Numbered from the stretch's first letter, positions 45,854 to 58,217 are shown. The stretch: DNA of 64,000 nucleotides from Palaemon carinicauda (GCF_036898095.1 NC_090767.1:28702282-28766281), one strand, 5' to 3'. A program made the numbers and translations. Notes: generated by a model from the letters alone, not told the origin.

Positions 45854-47922
45854 CTGCCCTTTCCTTCAGACAGCAGTGGGTGCCAGGTTGACTCACTTCT
45901 GGGAGGCTTGGGAGAGGAATGGAGTGGACCCCTGGTCCGTTCAGGTGTTAAAGGAAGGCTACAAGATCCCCTTCCTGGCCAATCCTCCTTTAGTCACAGA
46001 TCCAGTGGATCTTTCGCCCAAATACAGAGAGGGTCCCAAGAAGCAAGCCATGCTTCTGCAGACGTCTCTTTTATTAGAGAAGCAAGCAATAGAGGAAGTG
46101 CAGGATGTTACGTCTCCGGGGTTTTACAACCGCCTTTTTCTAGTACCCAAGAGTTCCGGGGGGGGGGGAGACCGGTTCTGGACGTAAGTGTGCTAAATGG
46201 TTACGTCCAGAACTCGACGTTCATTATGGAGACTCAGAAAACAGTTCTGGCAGCTGTGAGGAAGGACGATTGGATGGTCTCTTTAGATCTTCAGGATGCC
46301 TATTTCCACCTTCCGATTCATCCCAGCTGCAGACGTTATCTGAGGTTCATGGACGGAAACAAGGTCTTCCAGTTCAGGGCTCTTTATTTCGGACTCTGCA
46401 CGGCTCCTCTATTGTTCACCAAGATCATGCTGAACGTGGCAAGCATGCTGCATTCGAGGGGAATCAGGGCCTCTCTGTATCTGGACGATTGGTTGATAAG
46501 AGCCTCCTCAGCCGATTGTTGTTTGAAGGACCTCAAGATGACTTTGGATCTCTCCAGAGAACTGGGTCTCCTTGTGAGCTCGGAAAAATCACAACTGATT
46601 CCATCCCAGGAGATTCTTTATTTGGGGATGGAGATTCACAGTCGGAGTTTTCGGGCTTTTCCGTTGTCGGTGAGAATCCAAGCAGCCCTCCTAAAAGTCC
46701 AAACGTTCCTGAAGAGAGATCTTTGCTCCGTCAGAGATTGGATGAGCCTTCTGGGGACTCTGTCGTCGTTAGAGAAGTTCGTGACCCTGGGGAGGTTGTA
46801 CTTGCGTCCTCTTCAGTTTCATCTCAACCGCCATTGGAAGAAAGGGGACAGCCTCGACAGGGATTGCATTCCCATCTCGGCTTCCATCAAGTCTCATCTT
46901 CAATGGTGGGACAACGAGCCCAGACTGAAAGAAGGCTTGTCTTTACTTCAGAGGAACCCAGACCTTGTGTTGTGTTCCGACGCCTCCAATTCGGGTCGGG
47001 GAGCCACTCTAGAGAAGCAGGAGCTTTCGGGGACTTGGACGGTGGAGCAAACCTCTCTGCACATCAATCTAAAGGAGCTTTTAGCTATTCATCTGGCTCT
47101 CATCGGCTTCGAAAAGCAGATCAGGGGCAAGGTGGTCCAAGTCAATGCGGACAGCATGACAGCTCTGGCCTATATTGTGAAGCAAGGCGGGACCCACTCT
47201 TGGCCTCTGTACGAGATTGCAAGACTGCTTCTCGTCTGGGCGGAGGAAAGGAAGGTGATTCTTTTGCGCGGTTCATCCAGGGGGTCAACAATGTGAGCGC
47301 AGACAGACTCAGCAGGAAAGGTCAGGTTCTCTCCACAGAATGGATTCTGCACCCGGACATCTGCAAGAGTCTGTGGCGGTTATGGGGTCGACCTCTCGTG
47401 GATCTCTTTGCCACCGCGAAGACCAAACGGCTAGAGTGTTACTGCTCTCCGGTTCCAGACCCCGAAGCTTTGCACATAGACGCTTTTCTGATGAACTGGT
47501 CACACATGGAGGTTTATGCTTTCCCTCCATTCAAGATCCTTTACAAAGTGATTCAGAAGTTCATTTTGCACGAGGAGACCAGAATGACACTGATAGCTCC
47601 GTTCTGGCCGTCAAGGAGCTGGTTTCCAAAGGTACTGGAATGGATGGTGGATGTTCCGAGAAGCCTTCCCATGAGACCCGATCTTCTCAGACAACCTCAC
47701 TTGGCCCGAAATCATCAAAACCTCCGAGCTCTACGTCTGACTGCCTTCAGACTATCGAAAAACTCGCTAGAGCTAGAGGATTTTCGAAGAAGGCAGCCAA
47801 GGCAATTGCAAGGGCAAGAAGGTCTTCAACCATCAAGGTGTATCAGTCCAAGTGGGAATTGTTCAGGGAGTGGTGTAGAACTAACGCGATTTCCTCTTCC
47901 AGTACCTCGCTTTCCCAAATAG
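45765..47922 (+). pseudogene. DIRS RT / RNase H / methyltransferase-like region, frameshifted
   Basis: The RT begins in a frame overlapping the gag tail (ARLTHFWEAWERNGVDPWSV, FYNRLFLVPKSSGG). An 11-G run at about 46158-46168 shifts it to the frame with RPVLDVSVLN, SLDLQDAYFHLPIHP (catalytic Asp), YLDDWLIRAS near 46480 and an RNase H (VLCSDASNSGRGA, HINLKELLAIH, NADSMTALAYI). A second shift near 47265 leads to the frame with VSADRLSRKGQ, GRPLVDLFATAKTK, VYAFPPFKIL and LIAPFWPSRSWFP, the segment that follows RNase H in DIRS1-like elements. That frame stays open to 47922, overlapping the recombinase. Two frameshifts make it non-functional as drawn. Confidence 0.87.
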
Positions 47923-48926
47923 CAGATTTTTTCTTGGACCTTAAAGTTAAGCATAACTTCTCGTCATCTACTATTAAAGGTTACAGGAGTATGTTGGCGA
48001 CGGTTTTTCGACACAGGAACCTAGACCTTTCTAATAATAAAGATCTACGAGATTTACTTAGGTCTTTTGATACGACCAAGAAGATTCAAACAGCTCCCAT
48101 CGCCTGGAATTTGGATGTTGTCCTTAAATTTCTCATGAGTGACAGATTTGAGCCTTTACACTCGCCTTCATTTAAGGACTTAACCTTGAAAACCCTTTTT
48201 CTGGTTACCCTCGCCACTGCGAAAAGAGTTAGTGAAGTACACGCTTTAAGCAGGAACATTGGTTTTCGGAATGGGAAAGCCATTTGTTCTTTGCAACTGG
48301 GGTTCCTGGCCAAGAACGAAAACCCTTCTCGGCCATGGCCCAAATCCTTCGAGATTTCTAACCTTTCTGATTTGGCTGGCGGTGAATTGGAAAGGGTTCT
48401 CTGTCCAGTTAGAGCGCTACGGCTTTATGTGGACAGGACTAAGAATCTGAGAGGTAACTCAGACGCTCTGTGGTGTGCAGTCCGGAAACCCTCGATGCCC
48501 ATGTCTAAGAATGCCTTGTCTTTTTTCGTTAGATTGTTGATTCGAGAAGCTCATGCTCAGTGTGATGAGTCGGATCAGAGGCTCCTCAAAGTCAAGACAC
48601 ATGAAGTCAGAGCGGTAGCGACTTCAGTGGCCTTTAAACAGAACCGTTCTCTGCAAAGTCTGATGGATACAACATTTTGGAGAAGTAAGTCTGTTTTTGC
48701 ATCCCATTATTTGAAGAATGTTCAGACTCGCTATGAGGACTTTTTTACGTTGGGTCCTTTTATAGCGGCAAATGCGATAGTAGGTGAATTATCTACCACT
48801 ACGTTCCCTTTTTTCCTAATACCCCTTTTCTATCTCTTGGAACTCGTTTGTTATGGTTGTTTGTGGAGATTGGGCGTCAGTCTTCCGCAATCTTTGATTT
48901 GGTTAGGTGGTCAATTTGTTCCTTGA
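47340..48926 (+). CDS. DIRS tyrosine recombinase
   Basis: A 528-codon open frame. The first about 130 codons overlap the RNase H/methyltransferase-like frame and may not be used; recombinase homology begins near 47735 (KLARARGFSKKAAKAIARAR). A core-binding part (STIKVYQSKWELFREWC) precedes the catalytic part: Arg in AKRVSEVHAL (about residue 295), HxxR in THEVRAVATS (about 420), a Trp in FWRSKSVFASHY and the presumed nucleophile Tyr in SHYL (about 457). In the family it integrates the circular double-stranded DNA without target duplication. All four signature positions are present, so this protein could be active. Neighbouring frames are broken. Confidence 0.85.
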   Translation: MDSAPGHLQESVAVMGSTSRGSLCHREDQTARVLLLSGSRPRSFAHRRFSDELVTHGGLCFPSIQDPLQSDSEVHFARGDQNDTDSSVLAVKELVSKGTGMDGGCSEKPSHETRSSQTTSLGPKSSKPPSSTSDCLQTIEKLARARGFSKKAAKAIARARRSSTIKVYQSKWELFREWCRTNAISSSSTSLSQIADFFLDLKVKHNFSSSTIKGYRSMLATVFRHRNLDLSNNKDLRDLLRSFDTTKKIQTAPIAWNLDVVLKFLMSDRFEPLHSPSFKDLTLKTLFLVTLATAKRVSEVHALSRNIGFRNGKAICSLQLGFLAKNENPSRPWPKSFEISNLSDLAGGELERVLCPVRALRLYVDRTKNLRGNSDALWCAVRKPSMPMSKNALSFFVRLLIREAHAQCDESDQRLLKVKTHEVRAVATSVAFKQNRSLQSLMDTTFWRSKSVFASHYLKNVQTRYEDFFTLGPFIAANAIVGELSTTTFPFFLIPLFYLLELVCYGCLWRLGVSLPQSLIWLGGQFVP

Positions 48927-49176
48927 GTGCACCCGGAACAAGGGTATTGGTTGAGGTTCTGTCATGTTATAGGTGGTTGTACCGTTTGACAGCTCCTAGA
49001 GATTTTCAGCCCGAGTGGATTACTGGATCTCTTAAGGATAGCGGATGAAATGAGGCAGAGTATCATTGCTGTCAGCTTCCTTATCAGGTGAGAACTGCTT
49101 AAGTTTATTGTATGTAACCCTTAAGTGAATTTTCTATATGTAGCTGTCTCTGACCCGCCACCAAAGGGTGTCAATC

Positions 49177-49271
49177 AGCTCTTTTATATAACCAGCGGGT
49201 AAGTTCTATATTTAAAAGTTATATTTTCATAAAATAAATTTTTGAATATACTTACCCGCTGGTTATATAAA
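49177..49271. repeat. DIRS internal complementary region
   Basis: AGCTCTTTTATATAACCAGC is followed by GGGTAAGTTCTATATTTAAA and, after an AT spacer, CTTACCCGCTGGTTATATAA. The first half is complementary to the left element end (TTTTAAATATAGAACTTACC) and the second half to the right end (GGTAAGTATATTCAAAAATT). This joins both termini, as required to rebuild the ends during replication. It differs from the right end by a 3-bp indel. Confidence 0.88.
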
Positions 49272-49328
49272 TTTAACACCTACCCTCCTCCCCTCTAGAG
49301 ACTACCTATGGTATGGCTATGAGGCATG

Positions 49329-49473
49329 GAAGAACTGGAGTTGGTGTGTAGTTCCACCTGTTCTACCGCTAGGGTGCCGTTGGTACACCTGGCGTATCTT
49401 CGATAGCGCGAGATTTGAATTTTTGCCCTGGCGTCAGGGACTTCAGCTCTTTTATATAACCAGCGGGTAAGTA
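49329..49473 (-). repeat. DIRS right inverted terminal repeat
   Basis: Begins GAAGAACTGGAGTTGGTGTG and ends ATATAACCAGCGGGTAAGT; inverted partner of 42802-42946. The terminal extension to 49504 (ATATTCAAAAATTTATTTTA) is represented in the internal complementary region. Confidence 0.9.
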
Positions 49474-49701
49474 TATTCAAAAATTTATTTTATTATGAAA
49501 ATATCATTTTACCTTTTCTCCTTGCTATCTAACAACGTAATTCTGTCCATAAATTACATTAAACTGCATGTGGTTGACATTCAAGTATTTCTTTATAGTG
49601 ATTTTTATAACTTTCGTCAGGACGAAATAAAATCATGCCGTCAGTTGTAGCGAAAAAAATGCTTCTTTGATATCAGGAATGTCGTGAACTACTGTAACCC
49701 C

Positions 49702-49705
<4 letters not shown>

Positions 49706-49767
<62 letters not shown>
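49706..49767. repeat. (CT)n microsatellite
   Basis: About 31 CT units. Confidence 0.97.
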
Positions 49768-49768
<1 letters not shown>

Positions 49769-51348
49769 TATATTTTGTTCTCATTCCTTTTCTTCAAATT
49801 TTCCTGAAAATTCAGTGCATGATATTAAAATATAAGAACATAACACGTTATAAAATACGAATTAAACCCGTACCGTATATCTTTGGTAAATTTGTGAAAA
49901 AAAAAGAATACTAAAGTAACCATCAATGAAATACAAAACCTTATCAAGTTTTTGAATTTTGCGGGAATAGCATCCGCCAATTTTTGGTTAGCCATCAAAC
50001 GAGAATTTTACTCGATGATGAAGTCGATAGAACGTTTTTATATTCATTGAAGTTAATGAACTTAAGATATCGGTAAACGTTTATGACTTCCCTTTAACTG
50101 TCTAAGGCATTTGTAATGATGAAGTCTGTATTATCTTTACAGATCGTTACGTAAAAACTATGAAACATACAATAGAGCTAGTGATCGGTTTTTTATGTTG
50201 CATTAAGAACTGTTACAACCTTAAAAAAGATCTTGAAAGTTTTACTGTTTCATTTATCCGATTAGGAAGATCCTTCCACAACTTGGTCACAGCTGGAATA
50301 AAACATACAATACTGTGTTGTTTTTAGCCTCGTGATGGAGAAGATTATCTTTAATTCTAGTACATTCATTTATGGTTTGCTCACCTCGATTTCGCATCAT
50401 ACATACAGTATACTATCCATTCTTTAGCTTTACGTATCATTCCATCAGTAAGTATATTAGTGACTATGAAGATTTGACACATCCTTTACTCAGTCCCAAT
50501 TATACAGAACCAGTGGCTCTCCTTTCTGTATTGCTCGCATCATAAGATGGTTCATTTTGTCTCCTTATCGATTCTGTTAGAAATATTTTTTTTAGGAAAG
50601 TGAATACCAAATGCAGATTTTTATCTTTTAGATTTAAACTTTTCTTATCAATGTTTCACGAAAGGATTTGATATACAATTTTGTCCTCTTTGCTTTCAAT
50701 TAATGCCTAGTAGTAGTCTTAAGTATTCATTGGAAAGACATTAGGTTCTTCTTTATTTATTTATTTATTTTTTTTTTTTTTTTTGAGCCAGAAAAGGTAA
50801 TGACACCGATTCAAGGCCATTTGCAAGGTATAAGGTTATGGAAAGGTAGAACGATGGGCTATGAAAATAGGGATTTGTACAAAGTTACTTTTAACGTAAA
50901 GATATTTATTAGGATTTGATTTTTGGTTAGATTGTGATCACTCCAAAATTTGTAAATCGCTACAATTTTGTCAGTTTTTGATTTAGCATTTTTTAAATTA
51001 CAGAACTGAAATTGAAAATATGCATTTATTGTCCTGGAGTTTCTGAATTGTTCAAAACGTATTTTTGGGGGTAACTTTCTAGATATGCCTTTGAATCTCC
51101 ATTCCCAATTTCACTTTGCATGTTGTTGCTAATTATTGGAAAGTGTTGATCAAGTAGCAATATTACTTATCCAATCCAATCTTCTGTTGCAGGTATGTGA
51201 ATGGGAGTTTGAATCAGCGGTGGTACTTCGATTGAAGGGGAAAGGTAATGAAATCAGCGGAATGTTTCTTTTATTGGTTACCTTTTTGCTGCTAATTTTT
51301 ATTGCCCGCTCACTTCGTTAGTTAGTTTGGATGTTTCATAGAGAACAC

Positions 51349-51350
<2 letters not shown>
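49768..51350. other. No gene recognised
   Basis: AT-rich sequence with an ATTT/T-run near 50756-50786. Short frames (for example 51136-51321, hydrophobic C-terminus) have no supporting features. Confidence 0.45.

Positions 51351-51413
<63 letters not shown>
51351..51413. repeat. (CT)n microsatellite
   Basis: About 31 CT units. Confidence 0.97.
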
Positions 51414-51416
<3 letters not shown>

Positions 51417-51480
51417 ATTTACCCACTAACTTGTAACTCTTTCTTTTAACTTTAAAACGATGTTTCATGCAAAACAATTG

Positions 51481-51563
<83 letters not shown>
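51481..51563. repeat. C-run followed by (CT)n microsatellite
   Basis: A C11-type run at 51481-51491 leads into about 36 CT units. The flanks GTTTCATGCAAAACAATT and CTCAATTGCC, together with the preceding tract at 51351, suggest a local duplication (both tracts are followed by similar text: ACTTGTAACTCTTTCTTTTAAC and GACTTTTAACTCTTGTTTTTAAC). Confidence 0.9.
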
Positions 51564-51567
<4 letters not shown>

Positions 51568-52344
51568 GCCCTGTGACTTTTAACTCTTGTTTTTAACTTT
51601 GAAATGAAGTTCTCGTGTCGGAGCTCGAAATAATTAACACTCTATCAGACACTGGAGAGGCAGAACTGTTGCATTGCTTCAACATCCATCAGACATTTTG
51701 TAACGAAAAGTTTCTCGCTTGATTTAAACTTAAGACATATGTCTGTCCTCGGTTATTCATCTCTGCTATCTCCAAGGAATTTTTGGCTTTAGAACTAATT
51801 TCTCTTGTTTCAGATACAACACATTTTTTAAACTGTCTACATTTTAGTATCATTCATTTATGAGAAACACCATTTATTTAAGTAAATAGGGAAAGATGAT
51901 ATGAAAACAAAACTAGGGATATGCAATAAGCCTTTACTAATATGGGATAATGTTTTATTTTTTGTTGTACTAATACCAAATACTGTTAATTAGAATAGAT
52001 ACGCAGATAGTTTTGAATGTCTCTTAGTATTACAGATGTACAGACTATTTTGGAGAATATCACGTCTGGCTTTGTTAGGTAATCTATTCTTAAATGAGTT
52101 TTAACTATTTTGGGGGAGGAGGAGAAATTCCGGTCCATTTCAACCCAGCAAATCTTTCTGAAAATTCTCTTCACAAATTGTTATAGTTTCATGATCGTTT
52201 GGTGATGCTTTGTGCAAGTGAATTTTAATCTATCAATAATATTCGGGATGTCTATTTGATTATTGGAAGAAAGGAAGGGGCTTAACAGTGCTTTGGAAAC
52301 GGGAAGTAAAATAGGTAAAGGTGATTCTTAGAGCTCTTGGGGAT
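51564..52344. other. No gene recognised
   Basis: AT-rich, no supportable frame; a 62-codon minus-strand frame at 51986-52174 has no recognisable domain. Confidence 0.4.
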
Positions 52345-52665
52345 ATCATCATCATCATACTAATCAGCCGTTACAAGTCCACTGCAGGACAAAGGCCTCA
52401 GACGTGTCCGTCCACTCTAGTCTGTTTATGGTCTTTCTATGCCAGTCTATAACCGCTTTTTTTTTACCTCTTATTTCAATCGTGATCTTTTCCTTTCCCT
52501 GGTTCTTTTGCAATCTATAGACCCCCATTCTGCTATTCTTAATGACCATCTATTATCTGTCATTCTTCCCATGTCCATTTTATTTTTCTTGCATTTTGGT
52601 AAAATATGCTCTACTTTAGTTTGCTCTCGTATCCCTGTTGCCCCTTTTCTGTCTCCATACATTAA
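52345..52665 (-). pseudogene. LINE RT C-terminal fragment with (GAT)n tail
   Basis: Minus-strand reading gives a degraded LINE C-terminus: MGRMTDNRWSLRIAEWGS, then after stops and frame changes SEAFVLQWTCNG, the end of the protein. A short (ATG)n-type tract at 52345-52359 would be the 3' tail. The block GTCCACTGCAGGACAAAGGC just upstream of the tail is a recurring feature of arthropod LINE 3' ends, from memory. Several frame breaks show it is an old, truncated insertion. Confidence 0.75.
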
Positions 52666-53700
52666 CAGATATTAAGTTTTACACTTTTTTTTCTGAAGTG
52701 AAAAAAGTTAAAACATATTGATATATGGGGCGTGGTTTTTTAAGCGTCATTTTTGTTTACTAATCTAAGGAAGAAATTAGAATTGTGTTTTAAGTGAATG
52801 ATGAGTAAGAATGTTTGAAAAAGATGCGGAATAAATCAGAGTAATGCCTATGTTAATTAAAAACGTAAGGTGTAGGCAGATGTGCATTTGTCGTGTGCAT
52901 CATAATTAAAAGAGAAATATTTGAAACTCCTCGACATCTGCTACCAGCTGCATTGCATGTGCTGCCCATTATAGATAAAGGGTTGTTCTGTATGTTTTTT
53001 CTTTCTTTTCATTTTGGACATAGACCAAAGATATTTAAATTCTCCTTGTCTTTCTAGTTAATGGTATTGGTGCGAAACTAGACATATTGTAAGAATTATC
53101 CCATCTTTGAAGTCTGGGTTTTGCCGTACGTGAAATATCATACTATGGATCGGAGCGAAATGGATTAGATTTGTAGGTTTATAAGTTTATCGCTAGTTTT
53201 TAAGATCATAGTGATTTAATATTCCTTAATATACAGAAAATAATAGTTATGTTACACAAGTAGATGACATACAGCTTGTCTACTTGTGGTCAATTGGCAT
53301 ATTTGTAGGTACTTTGACTTTTAATTGAGGTAATTTTTATTAAAAAACATATCCTTCTCGATATATTCTCTGCATGTTTAGCAGTTTCATATGACTGAAT
53401 TTATAACTGGTGATATTAACTTTATATCGGAAATTATTCTATATAATTTTTCAAAGGAAATCTTGATTTTAAACGGAAAGGTTTAGGCTAAGAGCATTAT
53501 ACATTAATTTCAGGTGACGGATTTTTTATTTTCATCATTCATTTCTCACTACCATTATATTTTTACTTTATCTTTTTCATCGTTGTAATCATTAGAATTG
53601 CTGGCGTTGTGTCATTTTGAGTCATTATAACTGGGACTGCACTGTGGTCATTCAAATCATTCTTCACATTTGCGAATCTTTTGCTTAAAAATTGCTAAAA
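52666..53700. other. No gene recognised
   Basis: AT-rich, apparently unique; no frame longer than chance. Confidence 0.45.
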
Positions 53701-53706
53701 CAGTCA

Positions 53707-53979
53707 GGTTTAAAGGTCACTCATAAATGGCAGAGGCAAGGGACAGTGATAATGCCCTAGCAGATCAAAGCCTCCTATCCATCTAAGTTAGGATCAGGGA
53801 GGGCCAAGCAAAGGCTGCTGATGACTCAGCAGGTAGACCTTATTGCTTCCCCAGCCCTATCCTTAGCTCACAAGGATGGTGAGGTTGCAGATACAAGAAC
53901 CTATCAAACTTGAGCAGGTCTCGAACCCCAGTCCAGCAGATCGCGAGATTGGGACGTTTCCAATAGGCTACCACAACCT
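53707..53979 (-). mobile_element. tRNA-derived SINE, family A, copy 2
   Basis: Reverse complement of the copy at 41186: head GGTTGTGGTAGCCTATTGG, B box GGGGTTCGAGACC, CCATCCTTGTGAGCTAAGG and tail CCTTTAAACC. The centre carries an insertion with TGAGTCATCAGCAGCC. Confidence 0.82.
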
Positions 53980-54733
<754 letters not shown>

Positions 54734-55045
54734 ATAAGAGTATTGTTAGAATTGTTATGCAATAGTTGCAATGTAGAGAGCGCCAGGAATATGTAAAATG
54801 GAATAATTGATCATTGCCATATTTTTTGAGAGGGAATGTTTTTTGTCATGGAGGTGAATTTAATAGAAATGCTGTATTAAGTATCTGTGACTATTTAATA
54901 TCTTTGTGAACAGAGTGATTTGAGGAGTCAAGGAAAGCATATTGGATGAATCTAGAAGTTGTTAGATGGGAACTATGGTTGTGAATGGAGTGCGGAGTGA
55001 CTAATGTATACATCTCCCTTTTATAATAGAGAGCAACGGTCTTGC
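54734..55045. other. No gene recognised
   Basis: Unique-looking, AT-rich; no motif supported. Confidence 0.4.
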
Positions 55046-55078
55046 TATACACACACGTGCGCGCGCGCACGCACACAC

Positions 55079-55145
<67 letters not shown>
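55046..55145. repeat. (CA)(CG)n(CA) block followed by (TA)n
   Basis: ACACACACGTGCGCGCGCGC followed by ACGCACACAC is strictly alternating purine-pyrimidine, then CCC, then about 31 TA units from 55082. Confidence 0.95.
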
Positions 55146-55150
<5 letters not shown>

Positions 55151-55159
55151 ATGTATATA

Positions 55160-55305
55160 TGTATATATACGGGTACACTGAGTTCTCCCCGTCCCTCGGG
55201 AAGGAGGGATAGGGAGTAGTCCTACTCTGGTGACAGGGGTTGCATATGTATGCGTATCTATCTGACTATTTAGTCATTGTTTTTTACGTATATCCTATTA
55301 ATACG
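55160..55305 (+). repeat. Dispersed repeat family C, copy 3
   Basis: CTCCCCGTCCCTCGGGAAGG, GGGAGTAGTCCTACTCTGGTGA, GGGGTTGCATATG and TCTATCTGACTATTTAG correspond, in inverse orientation, to parts of 40920-41040. Confidence 0.55.
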
Positions 55306-56029
55306 ATATAATGTTTTCGAACTTTAAGAGAAATAACGAAAAAGAATGTATGTGGTTGCAAGGAGCATGTAGAGAAAGTGTTCGACGATAAATTGGTAAG
55401 ACTGGTTAGTAGTTTGGTGAGTAATGTTGCAATGAAAAGACCCAGAAACCATTGGATAGATGGTTTAGAATAAGCATTGGAATAGTAAGACCTTGATATC
55501 TGGAAATAGAGAATGTGTGTGAAACGTAGAGGTAGAAATTTGCTGCTTCCAAAGCTTTTTTTATTTAATTTAAAGTTAGGGCAATGTGTGGTCGTCTTGG
55601 AAATGATATTGGGTGATCATGTTATGTAGAATCTTCTAGTTGTTAGAGACGATAACGATGCTTTGCTGTTACGCGAGTTATGCACTATTCTTGATATCTG
55701 AGGTTTGTGTGTTACGTCCTGATCATTCCTTGACTGGCTTCATTGTTTAGCAATGGAAATTTTTACATTATTTTGGCTTTAATTGGCAAGAATAAAAATA
55801 ACCATTTACTCAACTGTGTATTCTTTCTTTATTCAATTCTGATTGATTACTGAAGGATAGGTAGACAGGCATAACGATATTCTAGTATTGTAAGGCATTA
55901 GAGAAAGAGATAGGTTTCCCAAATAGCAATTTTTTGTTTGTTATTGTCATCGAATTTTTACAAATCGATAGTGGCACAATTTTTTGGTCAAAATGGCATT
56001 ATCCTTTCCATAGCTTTTTATAATTGTCG

Positions 56030-56034
<5 letters not shown>
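55306..56034. other. No gene recognised
   Basis: Nothing beyond AT-rich unique sequence. Confidence 0.4.

Positions 56035-56090
<56 letters not shown>
56035..56090. repeat. (CT)n microsatellite
   Basis: About 28 CT units. Confidence 0.97.
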
Positions 56091-56091
<1 letters not shown>

Positions 56092-56761
56092 GTGTCAGAG
56101 TGAAAGAACAATCAAGACATTAGAAAAATATTAATGGCTAGATAAGTAAATATGTGCCCTACTTTTACTTGAAATAAACTTTGCATAAAGGATACCGGGT
56201 TTTCTTTGTGAAAATGTCCATATCAAATTGCTGTAGTTTTGCGATCGTTTGGTAATACTATGTTCTTGTGAATTTTAATCTGTCAATGATTTACGGGATA
56301 TTCGTTTTGGCTTATTCAAGAAATTTACTACTTCCCTATAGCTTATTTGAGGTTAGATAATTATACAACAAAATTTTTTCATTTAACTAAGTCATTGTGT
56401 TATTTAATGTTTCTCATCCGTTTTATATATATATTTTTAAGTACTACTTAAATTTCAAAGGTGAATAAGTTGTTTTCCATTTTTAATCAATCTTGTTTTA
56501 GGATATTGCAGTTGTACTGAATCTTTGGGGGGGGGGAACTTGAAAGTATTGGAAATCGTTCACTTTGTATGGTCATGAAACATCCATCTCCCATGCAATC
56601 TAAGTTAGGCAGATATGAATTTAGTTTTGAATTGTTTTGTCAATAAGTTTTCTCTAGTGCTCCATCTTGTGTTCTCTCTTATTTCTGCCAAGGATTAGGA
56701 AGCCGATGAAAAATTATGATTCTTTCAGACATATAACGAAATTTTGGGCCTTCGATTTAAA

Positions 56762-56762
<1 letters not shown>
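56091..56762. other. No gene recognised
   Basis: Contains a G9-G10 run near 56526; otherwise AT-rich without frames. Confidence 0.4.

Positions 56763-56854
<92 letters not shown>
56763..56854. repeat. (TC)n microsatellite
   Basis: About 46 TC units. Confidence 0.97.
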
Positions 56855-56856
<2 letters not shown>

Positions 56857-57665
56857 GAAATTTTCTTTCAGTTTAGCGTCTAAAATCTACCCTCACTGTA
56901 CGTCGTTCTATGTGCAGTATATTATAGAACCTATGTTCCTGTTGATATATATGTACAGCCCTTTTTCTAATGACAAATATTTGCTCTAACCCCATATTTG
57001 GGAACCTCCCATCAAGTCAGTAGACTTTGCACTGCCCTGATCGTTACTCCGTGTAATTGCCATCATACATCATGTCACCATTTCCCGAGTCTTTATTTTC
57101 TCTGCTGCTACGAACCTCAAAATAATTTCGTCCCTAAAATTTCTCTTACGGCTTTTATTGTCTGGTAATATAAAGCAATCACAGTCCACCCTTCAATTAC
57201 TCACAGTTAACCCTTGCCATTAGGAAATCTTATCTTCTATTCTTGTGATTTTGTTCCGTAAACTTATTTGAATAATTTGCTTAAGCAAATTCAAAAGGTT
57301 TACATACAATTTATATTATATAAATTAGATCTTAAAAGCCGCGATTTTTATCCCTCCACTTATGACGAAGTTACATTTGATGACATTTGGTTTCCTTGTC
57401 AGATTATCTTGAAGGAACAAAAGTTCCCTATTTCAAACTAAACATTTTTATTCTGGGATTTTCAGCTGAATTAGTCAAATACTTTTTTTTTCAACATAAT
57501 TTTGCCTTTTGCTCAGGTGGGAAATAATACTTGGTCAAAGACATAAGTAACAAGAGCAATCAGAGATTTCAGACCTCAGTCAATGATTATTGTCATAATT
57601 TTACTCAGGTCTACTGACAAATCTCACCCTTTTTTCCACATGTTGCCCGTGAATGAATCCACTGA
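56855..57665. other. No gene recognised
   Basis: No frame or motif supported. Confidence 0.4.
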
Positions 57666-57669
57666 ATAA

Positions 57670-57876
57670 TAATAACTAGAATCGCGATCTGGATCCGGAT
57701 CACTTCCAGAATTAAATGGTTTCTTCTGGAACATAATACTTATCAGTTATTAAAATTTGGTGAGAATCCGGAAATAAGTTTTGACGTAATCCTGCTAAGA
57801 GATAAACAGACAAATGAATAATTAAGTAGGTAAACGCTGGGGGATTTTATAACCACCTTGGTGGAGGCAACAATAA
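57670..57876 (+). repeat. SINE- or MITE-like repeat ending in CCACCTTGGTGG hairpin
   Basis: Blocks GATCTGGATCCGGATCACTT, TTGGTGAGAATCCGGAAAT, AATCCTGCTAAGAGATAAAC with AGACAAATGAA, and CCACCTTGGTGGAGGC resemble, from memory, a repeat spread through many metazoan genomes that ends in an ACCTCCTTGGCGGAGGT hairpin. The class is uncertain. Only one copy is present here. Confidence 0.45.
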
Positions 57877-58153
57877 GGAGTTTCATTACTCATTGAATAG
57901 GAAACATGAGTCTCCTTATCAGAATCAAAGAGGATTTTTGGGTCACGATAGAAAGAAAGCTAGGATAGAAACAGTGCCCATTGACAAGATGAAAAAAAAA
58001 GAACAGTATCCGTGGAACAAAAGATCTCATTCTGTGTATAATGCACATCGAGCAACAAAGGCTTTGCGGAAGGATTTTCCAAACCGGAATTATATGAAGC
58101 AGAAAATCAAATTTCGTATGTTTCAGGATAGTCCGGTTTTCGTTCGATCTTAA
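57830..58153 (+). other. Stop-to-stop open frame of 107 codons, unknown
   Basis: The frame opens inside the end of the repeat at 57670 and continues past it with hydrophilic, mixed residues (HESPYQNQRGFLGHDRKKA, IDKMKKKEQYPWNKRSHS, FPNRNYMKQKIKFRMFQD). It has no ATG near the start; the first ATG codon in frame is at about 57988. No domain is recognised. It could be a gag or transposase remnant, an exon, or a chance frame. Confidence 0.25.
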
Positions 58154-58213
58154 TTATAATTTAATAGTGTTTTTATTGATGCTATTGCTAATCTAGAATT
58201 TTTACGCTGTCAT

Positions 58214-58217
<4 letters not shown>

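Larger units (their letters stand above)
42790..49504 (+). mobile_element. DIRS-like tyrosine-recombinase retrotransposon, structurally complete
   Basis: The element has inverted terminal repeats (42802-42946 and 49329-49473), gag, RT/RNase H, and a tyrosine recombinase instead of a DDE integrase. An internal complementary region at 49177-49271 is complementary to the joined outer ends of both termini, the signature of DIRS elements. No target duplication is seen, as expected when a recombinase inserts a circular intermediate. Gag and RT/RNase H are broken by stops and frameshifts; the recombinase frame is open. GC content is clearly higher than in the flanks. Confidence 0.92.
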
